Of a DNA stretch of 64,000 nt, positions 53,967-63,503 are shown one piece after another. Each line of letters begins with the position of its first letter. Position 1 is the stretch's first letter. A model generated the notes under the pieces. The model did no database searches. It saw nothing but the letters and a program-made list of their open reading frames with translations, and had not been told where the DNA came from. The stretch spans positions 372,001 to 436,000 of the forward strand of contig NZ_RHHV01000012.1 of assembly GCF_003710905.1 (NCBI RefSeq), read 5' to 3'. The position numbers and the translations under genes are program-made. The DNA is from Brevibacillus parabrevis (GTDB taxonomy: Bacteria; Bacillota; Bacilli; Brevibacillales; Brevibacillaceae).

Positions 53967-55553
53967 ATGAACGAACGTTTAGCTTTATACAGAAATCAGC
54001 TTACGTCTAAATGGAACCAGTTTTCCAAAAAGCAAAAATGGATGATTGTCGGAATCTCGCTTTTTCTGTTAATTTCGCTGGGCTTATACATATACATCGC
54101 TTCTCAGCCGGTCTACAAGCCACTCTACGATCAGAGACTTAGTGAACAGGAAATCGGCGCGATCAAGAAAGAGTTGGAAGGTCAGCAAATTCCATACAGG
54201 ATTACTGGAAATGGGACAAGCATTGAAGTACCGGAAAAAATGGCCCAAGACGTCATTGTCGATCTTGCCGCACAAGGAATCCCCAGCCAAGCAGGCATCA
54301 ACTCCGAAGTTTTTTCCAATACGTTGGGTGTTACGGACAGACAGTTCGATGTGATGAAAAAAGAAGCCTTGCAACAAGAGCTGCGCAAGATGCTTGAAAG
54401 AGTAAAAGGCGTTCGCTCGGCACAGGTAATGATTACACTGCCACAGGAAAGCGTTTGGGTAACAGAGACACCGGATACGGCAACTGCTTCCGTCATCGTC
54501 GATGTAGAACCAGGCACGACCCTGGAGCAAAAGCAGATTAACTCGCTCTACCTGCTCGTTTCCCGAAGCGTTCCGAAGTTGCCGATCGATGCGATTGCCA
54601 TTACGGACCAATATTCGAATCCGCTGGAGCGCGCAGAAGGCGAAGAAGCAGAAGGAAGCTTGAGCAGCTTTAAACAACAAGAAGCGATCAAGTCCGAGGT
54701 TGAAAAGAAGATTCAACAAAATCTGTACAACCTGCTTGGTACAATCATGGGTCGCGATAAAGTGATTGTTCACGCTTTTATCAAAATGAACTTTGATAAA
54801 GAAACTCGCGTGGAAAATCTCGTGGAAGCGCCTGACAAAGAGAACAACGAAGGACTTATCATCTCTTCTCAAAAATTATCAAAAGCTTTCTCGGGTCAAG
54901 GCCAACCGCCAGGGGGCATCGCAGGTACAGGCGCGAATGCCGTTCCAAACTACCCGGGGAACAATCCTCAAGGAAGCAACAGCCAGTATGAAGAGTTGAA
55001 TGATACAATCAATCGCGAAGTCAATCGGTTTACTCGGAATATTACGTTGAGCCCGTACAAAATCGAAGACTTGACGATCAACGTCGGGGTTGAGCCTCCG
55101 AATGGCACAGAATTGGATGCGGCTACACTTGAAAGCATCAAGCAAGTGCTGCGCAATGTTGTGCGTGTAACGTTAAGCGACAAGGCTGTCGATTTGAGCG
55201 AAGAAGAACTGGACAAGCATATTTCCGTTCTTCCGCGTCAGTTCTCTGGAAAAGTGGCTGTCGAAGAATCCAGCGCACTCAGTCCAGCTGTATTGTGGAC
55301 CGTTGGTGGTATTGCCGTTTTGGCACTCGCCGCTGTTGCCTTCCTCATCATCCGCCGCCGCAATCAAGCGAAGCTGGAGCAGGAAGAAGAAATGTCCGAT
55401 TTGCTGGCACCTGGTCAACCTACCGAAATTCCGGATCTGATTTATCAGGAAGACGGAGATCAGGTTGTGGTCAGAAAACAGCTTGAAAAATTGGCGCGAA
55501 GCAAGCCGGATGAATTTGTTGTTCTGCTTCGTACTTGGTTAGCAGAAGATTAA
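53967..55553 (+). CDS. fliF: Flagellar M-ring protein FliF
   Basis: 528 residues with two membrane segments (about 26-46 and 436-457) bordering ring-building motifs (YKPLYDQRLSEQEIGAIKKELE, VKGVRSAQVMITLPQESVW) and a Gly/Asn-rich stretch near 310-335. The C-terminal cytoplasmic tail binds FliG. It forms the MS ring that the export gate and rotor assemble on. GAGAGGTGAAAC precedes the ATG. Confidence 0.96.
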   Translation: MNERLALYRNQLTSKWNQFSKKQKWMIVGISLFLLISLGLYIYIASQPVYKPLYDQRLSEQEIGAIKKELEGQQIPYRITGNGTSIEVPEKMAQDVIVDLAAQGIPSQAGINSEVFSNTLGVTDRQFDVMKKEALQQELRKMLERVKGVRSAQVMITLPQESVWVTETPDTATASVIVDVEPGTTLEQKQINSLYLLVSRSVPKLPIDAIAITDQYSNPLERAEGEEAEGSLSSFKQQEAIKSEVEKKIQQNLYNLLGTIMGRDKVIVHAFIKMNFDKETRVENLVEAPDKENNEGLIISSQKLSKAFSGQGQPPGGIAGTGANAVPNYPGNNPQGSNSQYEELNDTINREVNRFTRNITLSPYKIEDLTINVGVEPPNGTELDAATLESIKQVLRNVVRVTLSDKAVDLSEEELDKHISVLPRQFSGKVAVEESSALSPAVLWTVGGIAVLALAAVAFLIIRRRNQAKLEQEEEMSDLLAPGQPTEIPDLIYQEDGDQVVVRKQLEKLARSKPDEFVVLLRTWLAED

Positions 55554-55565
55554 GGAGTGAAAGAT

Positions 55566-56579
55566 ATGGCTCGCGGCGCTAAAGAGTTGTCTGGACGACA
55601 GAAGGCGGCTATCCTCCTCATCTCACTAGGGCCGGAAATCTCTGCCCAGGTGTTCAAGCACTTGCGTGAGGATGAGATCGAGCAACTGACGTTGGAAATT
55701 GCCAACGTTCGAAAAGTCGATACAGAAGAAAAAGATAAAATCTTGGCCGAATTTCATCAAATCGCCGTAGCAAAAGAAGTAATCTCGCAAGGCGGGATCA
55801 CCTACGCGAAAGAAATCTTGCAAAAAGCTTTGGGCGAGACGAAAGCGATGGATATTATCAATCGCTTGACTGCCAACCTGCAAGTACGGCCATTCGATTT
55901 TGCCCGGAAGGCTGATCCAGGCCAGATTTTGAACTTTATCCAAAACGAGCACCCGCAAACGATTGCCCTGGTTCTTTCTTATCTCGAACCGCAGCAAGCA
56001 GCGATGATTTTGTCCGCGCTTCCGCAAGAGCGGCAAGCTGAGGTAGCGAAGCGGATTGCCATGATGGACAGCACTTCTCCGGAAGTAATTGCACAGGTAG
56101 AACAAGTCCTCGAACAGAAGCTCTCGGCCACTGTCACGCAGGATTATACGCAAGCAGGCGGGATCGAAGCAATCGTGGCTGTACTCAATGGTGTCGATCG
56201 TGGGACGGAGCGCACGATTCTCGATTCTCTCGAAATTCAGGACCCCGAATTGGCCGAAGAAATCAAGAAACGCATGTTTGTATTCGAAGATATCGCTACA
56301 CTGGACAACCGTTCGATTCAGCGCGTAATCCGCGATGTAGAAAATGCGGATCTGCAACTTTCTCTCAAAGTGTCCAGCGAAGAAGTTCGGGAAGTTATTT
56401 TCCGCAATATGTCCAAACGGATGGCGGACACTTTCAAAGAAGAAATGGAATTTATGGGACCAGTTCGTCTGCGCGACGTAGAAGAAGCACAATCTCGTAT
56501 CGTTGCCATTATCCGTCGCTTAGAGGAGGCTGGTGAGATCATCATCGCCCGCGGTGGAGGAGATGATATCATTGTCTAG
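55566..56579 (+). CDS. fliG: Flagellar motor switch protein FliG
   Basis: 337 residues in the three-domain FliG order: the N-terminal part that contacts FliF, the middle EHPQTIALVLSYL motif, and the C-terminal charged helix region for stator contact (VLIRDVENADLQLSLK area). ATG 55566 is eight bases from AAGGAG. The end overlaps the fliH start. Confidence 0.96.
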   Translation: MARGAKELSGRQKAAILLISLGPEISAQVFKHLREDEIEQLTLEIANVRKVDTEEKDKILAEFHQIAVAKEVISQGGITYAKEILQKALGETKAMDIINRLTANLQVRPFDFARKADPGQILNFIQNEHPQTIALVLSYLEPQQAAMILSALPQERQAEVAKRIAMMDSTSPEVIAQVEQVLEQKLSATVTQDYTQAGGIEAIVAVLNGVDRGTERTILDSLEIQDPELAEEIKKRMFVFEDIATLDNRSIQRVIRDVENADLQLSLKVSSEEVREVIFRNMSKRMADTFKEEMEFMGPVRLRDVEEAQSRIVAIIRRLEEAGEIIIARGGGDDIIV

Positions 56580-57381
56580 GATTATCAAAGTGGCTAATTA
56601 TCGGCCTTCGGAGGACGCTGTTCTCCTCTCGGTGACGCCTGTACCACTAAAGACGGAAAATGATCCCGAAAGGTTGCAAGAAAATCTACAAATTTTACAA
56701 CAAGCTGAAATTGAGGCCAAAACGATCCTCGCAGATGCCGAAGAAACCGCGCAAAACATCCTTCAACAAGCATCCGAGCAGGCTGAGCAACTGAAGCAGG
56801 AAGCACTCCTGGAGATCCAGCAATGGTGGGAACAAAAGCAGCAGGAAGCTTCCGAATTGTTCAGCTCTGTGCAGGAGCAAGCGGTTGTTGAAGGACAGGA
56901 AAAAGGTTTCGAGGAAGGGAAGCGCCAAGCGTATGAAGAGGAGATAAAAGCACTTTCTGACGCGCGCGCAATTCTGGAGCAGGCGTACAGCAGCAAGCAG
57001 CAGATTATAGCCGAAGGGGAACCTTTTTTAGTGGAACTTGCCCTTGATGTTGCCAAAAAAATTATCGGGCAAGAATTGCAGCAAAATCCGGAACAAGTCA
57101 TGGAGATTGCCAAAAAAGCGCTGCGACGCTCCCGGGTTCACGGGGAGATAACGATATGCGTCAATCACAACTACTTTGATTACGTTTCTGACCACCGAGC
57201 CCAATTGCTTGCCCTGCTGGACGGTCAGGCGGAGCTTTCCGTCTATCCTGACTACACGATTTCCGATGGCGGGTGTGTGATTCGGACGCCGCTCGGAAGT
57301 GTGGATGCAAGAGTGGATACACAGCTGGAAGAGATCAAACAAGCATTGCTTGCGATTGCCGGAGGAAGTGAGTCCCGATGA
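56572..57381 (+). CDS. fliH: Flagellar assembly protein FliH
   Basis: 269 residues from TTG 56572. A long Glu/Gln-rich coiled coil (about 35-130) is followed by a globular C-terminal domain similar to V-ATPase subunit E (PFLVELALDVAKKIIGQEL...). It controls the FliI ATPase of the export apparatus. TTG 56572 is about nine bases from AGGAG and yields MSRIIKVANY, the usual FliH N-terminus; ATG 56563 is too close to the site but possible. It overlaps fliG and fliI. Confidence 0.9.
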   Translation: MSRIIKVANYRPSEDAVLLSVTPVPLKTENDPERLQENLQILQQAEIEAKTILADAEETAQNILQQASEQAEQLKQEALLEIQQWWEQKQQEASELFSSVQEQAVVEGQEKGFEEGKRQAYEEEIKALSDARAILEQAYSSKQQIIAEGEPFLVELALDVAKKIIGQELQQNPEQVMEIAKKALRRSRVHGEITICVNHNYFDYVSDHRAQLLALLDGQAELSVYPDYTISDGGCVIRTPLGSVDARVDTQLEEIKQALLAIAGGSESR

Positions 57382-58697
57382 GTTTCCTAGACATAACGAA
57401 GTACAAGCAGGCGCTGGGTGAGATTGATCCGATGCGCGTGAATGGAAAAGTGACGCAAGTTGTGGGGCTCACCATCGAGTCTCAGGGACCAGAAGTAAAG
57501 CTCGGCGAAATTTGCCATCTGTATCCGGCAAACAGCAAAGAGCCGATTATCGCTGAAGTAGTTGGCTTTCGCGAAAATAAAGTGCTGCTCATGCCGCTGG
57601 GCGAGCTGACAGCAATCGGACCGGGCTGTGATGTAGTGGCTACGGGGCGATCGCTGGAAGTGAAGGTAGGCCCGGAAATTTTGGGATCTGTCCTCGACGG
57701 CCTCGGTAGACCGTATCAAGGAGCGTTGCCGTTTGGCTTGAGTTCCTATCCCACGAACAATCTGCCGCCCAATCCGATTTTGCGGCCGCGCATTAAAGAG
57801 CCGCTAAGCGTGGGCGTACGCGCCATCGATGGATTGTTGACTGTCGGAAAAGGACAGCGGGTCGGAATTTTTGCCGGATCAGGGGTAGGGAAAAGTACCT
57901 TGATGGGAATGATTGCCCGCAATACTACGGCGGACATCAACGTCATCGGACTGATCGGGGAGCGCGGCCGCGAGGTCATGGAGTTTATCGAGCGCGATCT
58001 GGGGGAAGAAGGTCTAAAGAGGTCTGTCGTAGTCGTTGCGACCTCCGACCAGCCTGCGATGATCCGCATCAAGGGAGCCTTGATTGCCACATCGATCGCC
58101 GAATACTTCCGTGACCGCGGGTTGAATGTGATGCTCATGATGGACTCGGTAACCCGTTTTGCCATGGCGCAGCGGGAAGTAGGACTTGCTATCGGAGAAC
58201 CGCCGGCAACACGCGGCTATACACCGTCTGTGTTCGCGCTGATGCCCAAGCTGATGGAGCGGGCAGGGACAGCCGACAAAGGCAGCATTACGGCGTTTTA
58301 CACGGTGCTCGTCGACTCCGACGACATGAATGACCCGATTGCGGATGCGGCGCGAGGAATTTTGGACGGACATATTGTGCTCGACCGGAAAATCGCGCAA
58401 AAAGGCCACTTTCCTGCCATTGATGTGATGGCGAGCGTCAGCCGTGTCATGTCAGAGATCGTTACAGACGATCACAAGGAAGCGGCAAGACAGTTGAAAA
58501 AACATTTGGCCACTTTTCGCGAGGCGGAAGATTTGATCAATATCGGAGCGTACAAGCCTGGCTCGAACCGCGATATTGATGCTGCCGTCCGCTACAAAGA
58601 CATCATTACAGAGTTTACGGCTCAAGGGACACATGAGCCCTCGACATTACAAAGCGCGGTCAAGGCGCTGTTAGCCCATTTCGGAGGAGTGAACTAA
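57378..58697 (+). CDS. fliI: Flagellar export ATPase FliI
   Basis: 439 residues, F1-beta-like. Walker A AGSGVGKST at about 166-174 and Walker B VMLMMDSVTRFAMA; the family DGLGRPYQG motif is present. It powers docking and unfolding of exported flagellar proteins with FliH and FliJ. ATGA overlap with fliH. Confidence 0.97.
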   Translation: MSFLDITKYKQALGEIDPMRVNGKVTQVVGLTIESQGPEVKLGEICHLYPANSKEPIIAEVVGFRENKVLLMPLGELTAIGPGCDVVATGRSLEVKVGPEILGSVLDGLGRPYQGALPFGLSSYPTNNLPPNPILRPRIKEPLSVGVRAIDGLLTVGKGQRVGIFAGSGVGKSTLMGMIARNTTADINVIGLIGERGREVMEFIERDLGEEGLKRSVVVVATSDQPAMIRIKGALIATSIAEYFRDRGLNVMLMMDSVTRFAMAQREVGLAIGEPPATRGYTPSVFALMPKLMERAGTADKGSITAFYTVLVDSDDMNDPIADAARGILDGHIVLDRKIAQKGHFPAIDVMASVSRVMSEIVTDDHKEAARQLKKHLATFREAEDLINIGAYKPGSNRDIDAAVRYKDIITEFTAQGTHEPSTLQSAVKALLAHFGGVN

Positions 58698-58698
58698 T

Positions 58699-59145
58699 GT
58701 GAAAGTGTTTCAGTTTCATCTCCAAAAAGTTCTCGATCTGAAGGAAAAAGAGAAAGAGCAGGCAGAGTGGGCATTTGGGAAATCGGTTCAACGCAAGAAC
58801 GAAGAAGAGTGGAAGCTCGCGCAATTGACAGTGCAGCATGATGAGATGACCCATATGCTTGAGGAAACGCAAATGCAGACATGCAGTGCCGCCCAACTGA
58901 TTTCAATCACGCAGTATCAACAGTCGGTTGCCAGATCGATAACGAGACAGCAGCGAACGTTGCGCGGATGTGAGCAGGATGTGGAACGATGTCAGTCCCA
59001 TTTGACGGAGAGAATGAAGGAATCAAAGCTATGGCATCGATTGCGTGAAAAATCTCTCTACCAATTTCTCGACGAACAGCGTCAGCGCGAACAAAAAGAA
59101 TTGGATGAAATCGGCACTCAGCTCTATCTTCGCCGCAGCAACTAA
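58699..59145 (+). CDS. fliJ: Flagellar export chaperone FliJ
   Basis: 148 residues, almost wholly helical and highly charged (Glu, Lys, Gln, Arg), the coiled-coil form of FliJ; FHLQKVLDLKEKEKEQAEWAFG is the typical start. Central stalk of the FliI ring. GTG start with GGAGGAG near the fliI end. Confidence 0.88.
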   Translation: MKVFQFHLQKVLDLKEKEKEQAEWAFGKSVQRKNEEEWKLAQLTVQHDEMTHMLEETQMQTCSAAQLISITQYQQSVARSITRQQRTLRGCEQDVERCQSHLTERMKESKLWHRLREKSLYQFLDEQRQREQKELDEIGTQLYLRRSN

Positions 59146-59157
59146 GGGAGGTACCAG

Positions 59158-60066
59158 ATGGAAGAAATCCAAGAAGAACGGGAATACGGCAGGTGGGAAT
59201 GGTTTTTCTACATGATTGTCATTCCTGCACTGTTTGCCAGCCTCCTTGGCGGCGTACTCCTGAGCTTGCTGGGAGTAAACGTGCTAGGGAATGTTCTCCA
59301 CTGGGCTAACTCCATACCGTACGTGGAAAAGCTCGTCCCGGACGAATACGCGGCTACACCCGGTGAAGAAAAGAAACCCGACACCGAGAAACAGGTTGCG
59401 ACTTTGCAGCAGGATCAGGCGAAAAACCAGCAGCAAATTTCCGTGCTGAAAGAAGAAGCAGCCAAAAAGGATGCAACGATCCAAGCGTTGGAAAAGCAAG
59501 TGCAAGACTTGAACAAGCTTATGGAAGATCGCAGGGCCACCGAGGATGAGCGTCAAAAGCAGTTTGCTGATCTCGCCAAGGTGTACACGACCATGTCAGC
59601 GAAAAATGCAGCAGCCATCATCGAAAATCTTAGCCTGGATGAGTCTGTCACGGTCATGACCAAAATGAAGCCAAACCAGCGCGCTGACATTTTGGCCAAA
59701 ATGGACCCGAAAAAAGCGGCTGACATTTCCATTCTGCTAAAAGACTCTGTGGTCAACAAAGATGATGACATCGCTGCTCTCCAGGAGCGCGTTCAAGTGT
59801 TGACGAAAGCACTCAGCGAAACGCGCAGCGGTACTTCCGCGAGCGCTAACGATCAAGTGTTGAGTGACACGTTTGCTCAGATGCCTGCGGAAGATTCCGC
59901 GGCGGTCATTCGCTCGCTGATGGCGACGAACAAGAGCAGAGCCTTGTCACTGATCAAAGAAATGCCTGCGGACAAACGGGCGCAAACTCTCTCAGCGATC
60001 GCCAAAGAGGACAAGAAAGAAAAAGACAATTTGGCGGCTCGCATTACGGAAGAGTTGCTTCGATAA
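59158..60066 (+). CDS. MotE-like magnesium-transporter-domain protein (YlxF)
   Basis: 302 residues. One N-terminal membrane segment (about 15-40), a long coiled coil (about 70-140) and an MgtE N-like helical domain (AAAIIENLSLDESVTVMTKMKPNQRADILAKMDPKKAADI). The placement between fliJ and fliK is conserved; it is thought to support the stator or FliL ring, but the molecular role is not established. GGGAGGT precedes the ATG. Confidence 0.86.
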   Translation: MEEIQEEREYGRWEWFFYMIVIPALFASLLGGVLLSLLGVNVLGNVLHWANSIPYVEKLVPDEYAATPGEEKKPDTEKQVATLQQDQAKNQQQISVLKEEAAKKDATIQALEKQVQDLNKLMEDRRATEDERQKQFADLAKVYTTMSAKNAAAIIENLSLDESVTVMTKMKPNQRADILAKMDPKKAADISILLKDSVVNKDDDIAALQERVQVLTKALSETRSGTSASANDQVLSDTFAQMPAEDSAAVIRSLMATNKSRALSLIKEMPADKRAQTLSAIAKEDKKEKDNLAARITEELLR

Positions 60067-60129
60067 CAAAAGCTTCGCTTCTCGTTATCGTTAAAATAAG
60101 CAACAAATCAACCATAAGGAGGTGACGAG

Positions 60130-61362
60130 ATGAATGTAGCCAATCTGACTCCGCCGGTAGGCTCGGCTGGTAGTGTAACATCTGCCACTGGTACTGCGGG
60201 CAATGGAGAAGCTGGCTTGGGACAACTGTTTTCGCTGCAAATGCTGCAATCTTTTGAAGCGATGCTCGATTCCAAAGGCGCCGTTGCGGCTCCAGAAGGC
60301 TTGTCAGAAGACGACCAGAAATTGCTGGATGAACTGATGGCGCTGATCGCTCAACTGCTTGCCGCCAGTCAACAAGGCAATCAAGAATTGAATGGACAAG
60401 TAGAAGAGAAAGCAGCAGCCGTTGAACAGCTTTTGGGAAAAGCGTCTGGGCTTAGCCAGGAACTTCAGGCACAGTCCGGAATGGATCTGAAACAGCTTTT
60501 GTCCAAGCTTTCGCAAAGCGAGACTTCTTCCGAGGAACTGAACAAGTTGGCCGCACTTCTCGAGTCCCTGAAGAACCAGAAAGGCAATGAAAGCAAGCAA
60601 AAGAACGGGGTTTTGCAACTGCGTTCCGAAGCGGTTCCCGTTCTGAATGCTTCGCAGCAAGAAGGGTTCAAGACAATTTCGCCTTTGCGAATGAATCAGG
60701 GCTTGGCTGCCTACAAGCTGGAGGCGGGAGTAGCCACGCAAACGGTTCAACCTGCACTTTCCGGCAGCCTGTTGAACCAAGAAGGAAATCAGGAAGACGG
60801 CGGCTTGACGATGGCCAACCAAAACCCGGTTGTCGCCCAGCAAACGACGCAAACGCAAAACGCTTCCTTCCAACAGTCACAAGCACAGCCGCATCATGTG
60901 AATGCGAACCAATTGCCGCAGCAGCTCACACAGCTGTTTGTCTCGAAGTTGCAACTTGGCGGGCAAAACGGTGTGCATGAAGCTAAGCTGATCTTGAACC
61001 CGCAATCACTTGGACAAGTAGACGTGACAATTACGTCGCACAATGGCGTGATCACTGCTCAGTTCCACGCTGAAACGCAGGCAGGCAAAGATTTGCTCGA
61101 CAATCAGCTTCCGCAATTGCGGATGGCATTGACGCAGCAAGGCTTGCAGGTGGATCGACTGGAAGTCAACCAGCAGCAGGACACCGCATTCAACTTCCAG
61201 CAGCAGCGTGAGCAAGCTGGACAACAACGAGAAAACCAGCAGCAACAGAAAGAGGAAGAGCAAGAGTTTGCTCTGGACGCACTCGTAGACAGCAGTGAAA
61301 CGAGCGAGTCGCTCTGGAATCGCCTGCGGGAATCGGCCCGCGGAGTGAACGATCTCGTCTAG
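60130..61362 (+). CDS. fliK: Flagellar hook-length control protein FliK
   Basis: 410 residues. A Gln/Leu/Ser-rich N-terminal two-thirds works as a ruler; the C-terminal Flg_hook domain (HEAKLILNPQSLGQVDVTITSHNGVITAQFHAET, about 278-350) contacts FlhB to switch export specificity at hook completion. A Gln/Glu-rich tail follows. AAGGAGGTGA precedes the ATG. Usually followed by flgD; here flgD is missing and a TIGR02530-type gene follows 24 bases later. Confidence 0.9.
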   Translation: MNVANLTPPVGSAGSVTSATGTAGNGEAGLGQLFSLQMLQSFEAMLDSKGAVAAPEGLSEDDQKLLDELMALIAQLLAASQQGNQELNGQVEEKAAAVEQLLGKASGLSQELQAQSGMDLKQLLSKLSQSETSSEELNKLAALLESLKNQKGNESKQKNGVLQLRSEAVPVLNASQQEGFKTISPLRMNQGLAAYKLEAGVATQTVQPALSGSLLNQEGNQEDGGLTMANQNPVVAQQTTQTQNASFQQSQAQPHHVNANQLPQQLTQLFVSKLQLGGQNGVHEAKLILNPQSLGQVDVTITSHNGVITAQFHAETQAGKDLLDNQLPQLRMALTQQGLQVDRLEVNQQQDTAFNFQQQREQAGQQRENQQQQKEEEQEFALDALVDSSETSESLWNRLRESARGVNDLV

Positions 61363-61386
61363 GATTGGAATGAAGGAGGAAGCAGC

Positions 61387-61782
61387 ATGAACCAATTTCG
61401 TGTCGCGCAGCCCTATTTCCCTCCGAAAACGAATCACGTCACCAAAACGGCTGCCCAAACAGCTCAGGGGACTGGCAAATCGTTTCAACAGTATTTGACG
61501 GAAGCGACATCGCCAACTGCCAAGACACAGCCACTATCGTTCAGTCAGCACGCTATTAGCCGCTTGCAGCAGCGTGGAATTGCCCTTGGCGGACAGCAGA
61601 TGGAGCGTTTGGAGTCAGCGGTTCAAAAGGCAGCCTCCAAAGGCGCCAGAGAATCTCTTATCATCATGGATAACGTGGCTTATGTCGTGAGTATCGTAAA
61701 TCGGAAGATCATTACCGCTGTGGACGATGGCAGCATGAAAGACAACGTATTTACAAACATAGACAGCGCCATCTTCGTATAA
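61387..61782 (+). CDS. TIGR02530-type flagellar operon protein
   Basis: 131 residues. The core FSQHAISRLQQRGIALGGQQMERLESAVQKAASKGARESLIIMDNVAYVVSIVNRKIITAVD matches the small flagellar operon protein family found near flgD/flgE in Bacillales. It contains no transmembrane segment. Function unknown. AAGGAGG precedes the ATG. Confidence 0.85.
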   Translation: MNQFRVAQPYFPPKTNHVTKTAAQTAQGTGKSFQQYLTEATSPTAKTQPLSFSQHAISRLQQRGIALGGQQMERLESAVQKAASKGARESLIIMDNVAYVVSIVNRKIITAVDDGSMKDNVFTNIDSAIFV

Positions 61783-61820
61783 ATGGCCTGTACGGGCTGG
61801 ACCTCCCAGGAGGAAGCCTG

Positions 61821-61844
61821 ATGGTTACCGAACGACAGAGGTAA
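61821..61844 (+). other. Possible seven-codon leader ORF before flgE
   Basis: ATG 61821 encodes MVTERQR then TAA, and stands six bases after AGGAGG (inside a CCTCC/GGAGG self-pairing sequence). It could be a translated leader or a degraded gene remnant. It lies in the 98-base gap before flgE, where flgD is also missing. Confidence 0.3.
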
Positions 61845-61880
61845 TCTAGACAAGCGAGAAAGCAGAGGAGGAAACAGATC

Positions 61881-62699
61881 ATGCTTCGTTCCATGTATTC
61901 AGGTATCTCAGGTATGCGTGGCTTTCAAACAAAGCTCGATGTCATTGGTAACAACATTGCGAACGTAAACACAGTGGGCTTCAAAAAGGGCCGCGTGATG
62001 TTCCAAGACATTTTGAGCCAAAACGTGCAAGGCGCCGGTGCTCCTACTGACGGAGGAAAAGGTGGTACCAACCCGACTCAAATCGGTCTTGGTTCATCGA
62101 TTGCATCGATTGATACCGTGTTTTCTGCGGGAAGCCCGATGACGACCAACTTGCCAACGGACCTTTCCATCGAGGGTGACGCCTTCTTCATGGTGACTCC
62201 GGATGATGGCGCAACGATCTACTATACACGCGCTGGTAACTTCACCCGCGATTCCCAAGGGTTCCTGGTAAACCCGCAAGGACTCAAGCTGTTGAACTCG
62301 GACGCTGCTCCGATTCAAATCAACCAGGCTGACGGGATTGTCTCTTACTCGATCGGCAAGGACGGCGTAATCACTACCGTAGATGAAGCCGGAACGCTCG
62401 CTTCCGACAATACGGTCGGTGTCATGACCTTCAACAACCCAGGCGGTTTGAAAAAGGTCGGCAACTCCCTGTATGAGAACACAGTGAACGCGGGAGCGCG
62501 CGATGAAGATCCAATGACACCTGTTACCCCAGGTACAGCAAAAGTGAGCGTCATTGCCGGACAACTGGAAATGTCCAACGTTGACCTTTCCGAAGAGTTT
62601 ACGGAAATGATCGTCGCGCAGCGCGGCTTCCAGGCCAACTCGCGGATCATTACCACTTCCGATTCCGTTCTCGAAGAATTGGTGAACCTGAAACGATAA
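61881..62699 (+). CDS. flgE: Flagellar hook protein FlgE
   Basis: 272 residues. N-terminal MLRSMYSGISGMRGFQTKLDVIGNNIANVNTVGFKKGRVMFQD and C-terminal MIVAQRGFQANSRIITTSDSVLEELVNLKR are the conserved ends of hook/rod proteins; the short length is normal for Bacillales hooks. Sec-independent export. GAGGAGGAAAC precedes the ATG. It normally needs the FlgD cap to polymerise. Confidence 0.95.
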   Translation: MLRSMYSGISGMRGFQTKLDVIGNNIANVNTVGFKKGRVMFQDILSQNVQGAGAPTDGGKGGTNPTQIGLGSSIASIDTVFSAGSPMTTNLPTDLSIEGDAFFMVTPDDGATIYYTRAGNFTRDSQGFLVNPQGLKLLNSDAAPIQINQADGIVSYSIGKDGVITTVDEAGTLASDNTVGVMTFNNPGGLKKVGNSLYENTVNAGARDEDPMTPVTPGTAKVSVIAGQLEMSNVDLSEEFTEMIVAQRGFQANSRIITTSDSVLEELVNLKR

Positions 62700-62769
62700 C
62701 TTCTTGCAGTGGGTTAGGGAGGGGAAGCGATTGACTCCTTCCCCTGCTTGATCCCAGGAGGAGCACACG

Positions 62770-62991
62770 ATGATCAAACTGACCCGTTTTAACGGCACTG
62801 CTTTTTATCTGAACATTACTCACATTGAAACTGTTGAAGCGACACCAGACACTGTGATTACGTTGTTCAACGACAGGAAGTACATCGTGAAGGATTCTAT
62901 CGAATCGATCGCTGAACGTGTTCAGGCTTTTTATCAAAATGCTCATCCGATAGCGACTGCACCCAAGCTGCCGGACGACTTAAATGAATAG
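62770..62991 (+). CDS. swrD: FlbD/SwrD family flagellar protein
   Basis: 73 residues; MIKLTRFNGTAFYLNITHIETVEATPDTVITLFNDRKYIVKDSIESI is the FlbD family. SwrD is needed for full motor power and swarming in B. subtilis. It lies between flgE and fliL, as in B. subtilis. GGAGGAG precedes the ATG. Confidence 0.93.
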   Translation: MIKLTRFNGTAFYLNITHIETVEATPDTVITLFNDRKYIVKDSIESIAERVQAFYQNAHPIATAPKLPDDLNE

Positions 62992-63005
62992 CGGGAGGCA
63001 TTGCG

Positions 63006-63461
63006 ATGTTTCAAAATCGTTTGTTTAACATGGCTCTAATTATCATCATCGCGATTTCGCTACTGGGAGTAATCTCGTTTGTCCTTTGGCAAACATACCT
63101 CTCTCCGGCCGCTCAGACGGCCAGCACGGAACAAACAGAAATGAAGCCTTTGTCCGCGAAGGAAATGAAAGAGTACTCCGTTGACACAGGCGAAATTACG
63201 ACCAATCTGCTGACGAACAACTACATGATCGTGCGCTTTAGCATCACAGCGGACAGCTCGGATGCGAAAGCGGAGCTGGAGCAACGTTTGCCCCAGGTCA
63301 ATCAGGTCATTATCAAAACGTTGGCTGGCCTGACGCCAGAAGACATAAAAGGAACAGAAGGCGTAAACAAGCTGGAAGCAAAAATTATGAATGAAATCAG
63401 CTCCCTGATGCAAGAGGGCAAGATCGTGCAAGTTGTGACGACCAAGCGCGTCTTGTCATAA
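63006..63461 (+). CDS. fliL: Flagellar basal body-associated protein FliL
   Basis: 151 residues; one N-terminal membrane segment (about 9-30) and the FliL periplasmic domain (SVDTGEITTNLLTNNYMIVRFSITADS). It supports stator function and swarming. GGGAGGC precedes the ATG. Confidence 0.93.
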   Translation: MFQNRLFNMALIIIIAISLLGVISFVLWQTYLSPAAQTASTEQTEMKPLSAKEMKEYSVDTGEITTNLLTNNYMIVRFSITADSSDAKAELEQRLPQVNQVIIKTLAGLTPEDIKGTEGVNKLEAKIMNEISSLMQEGKIVQVVTTKRVLS

Positions 63462-63503
63462 AGGAAGCGATCACACGGATACATAGCAAGGAGGTGACGA
63501 CAT

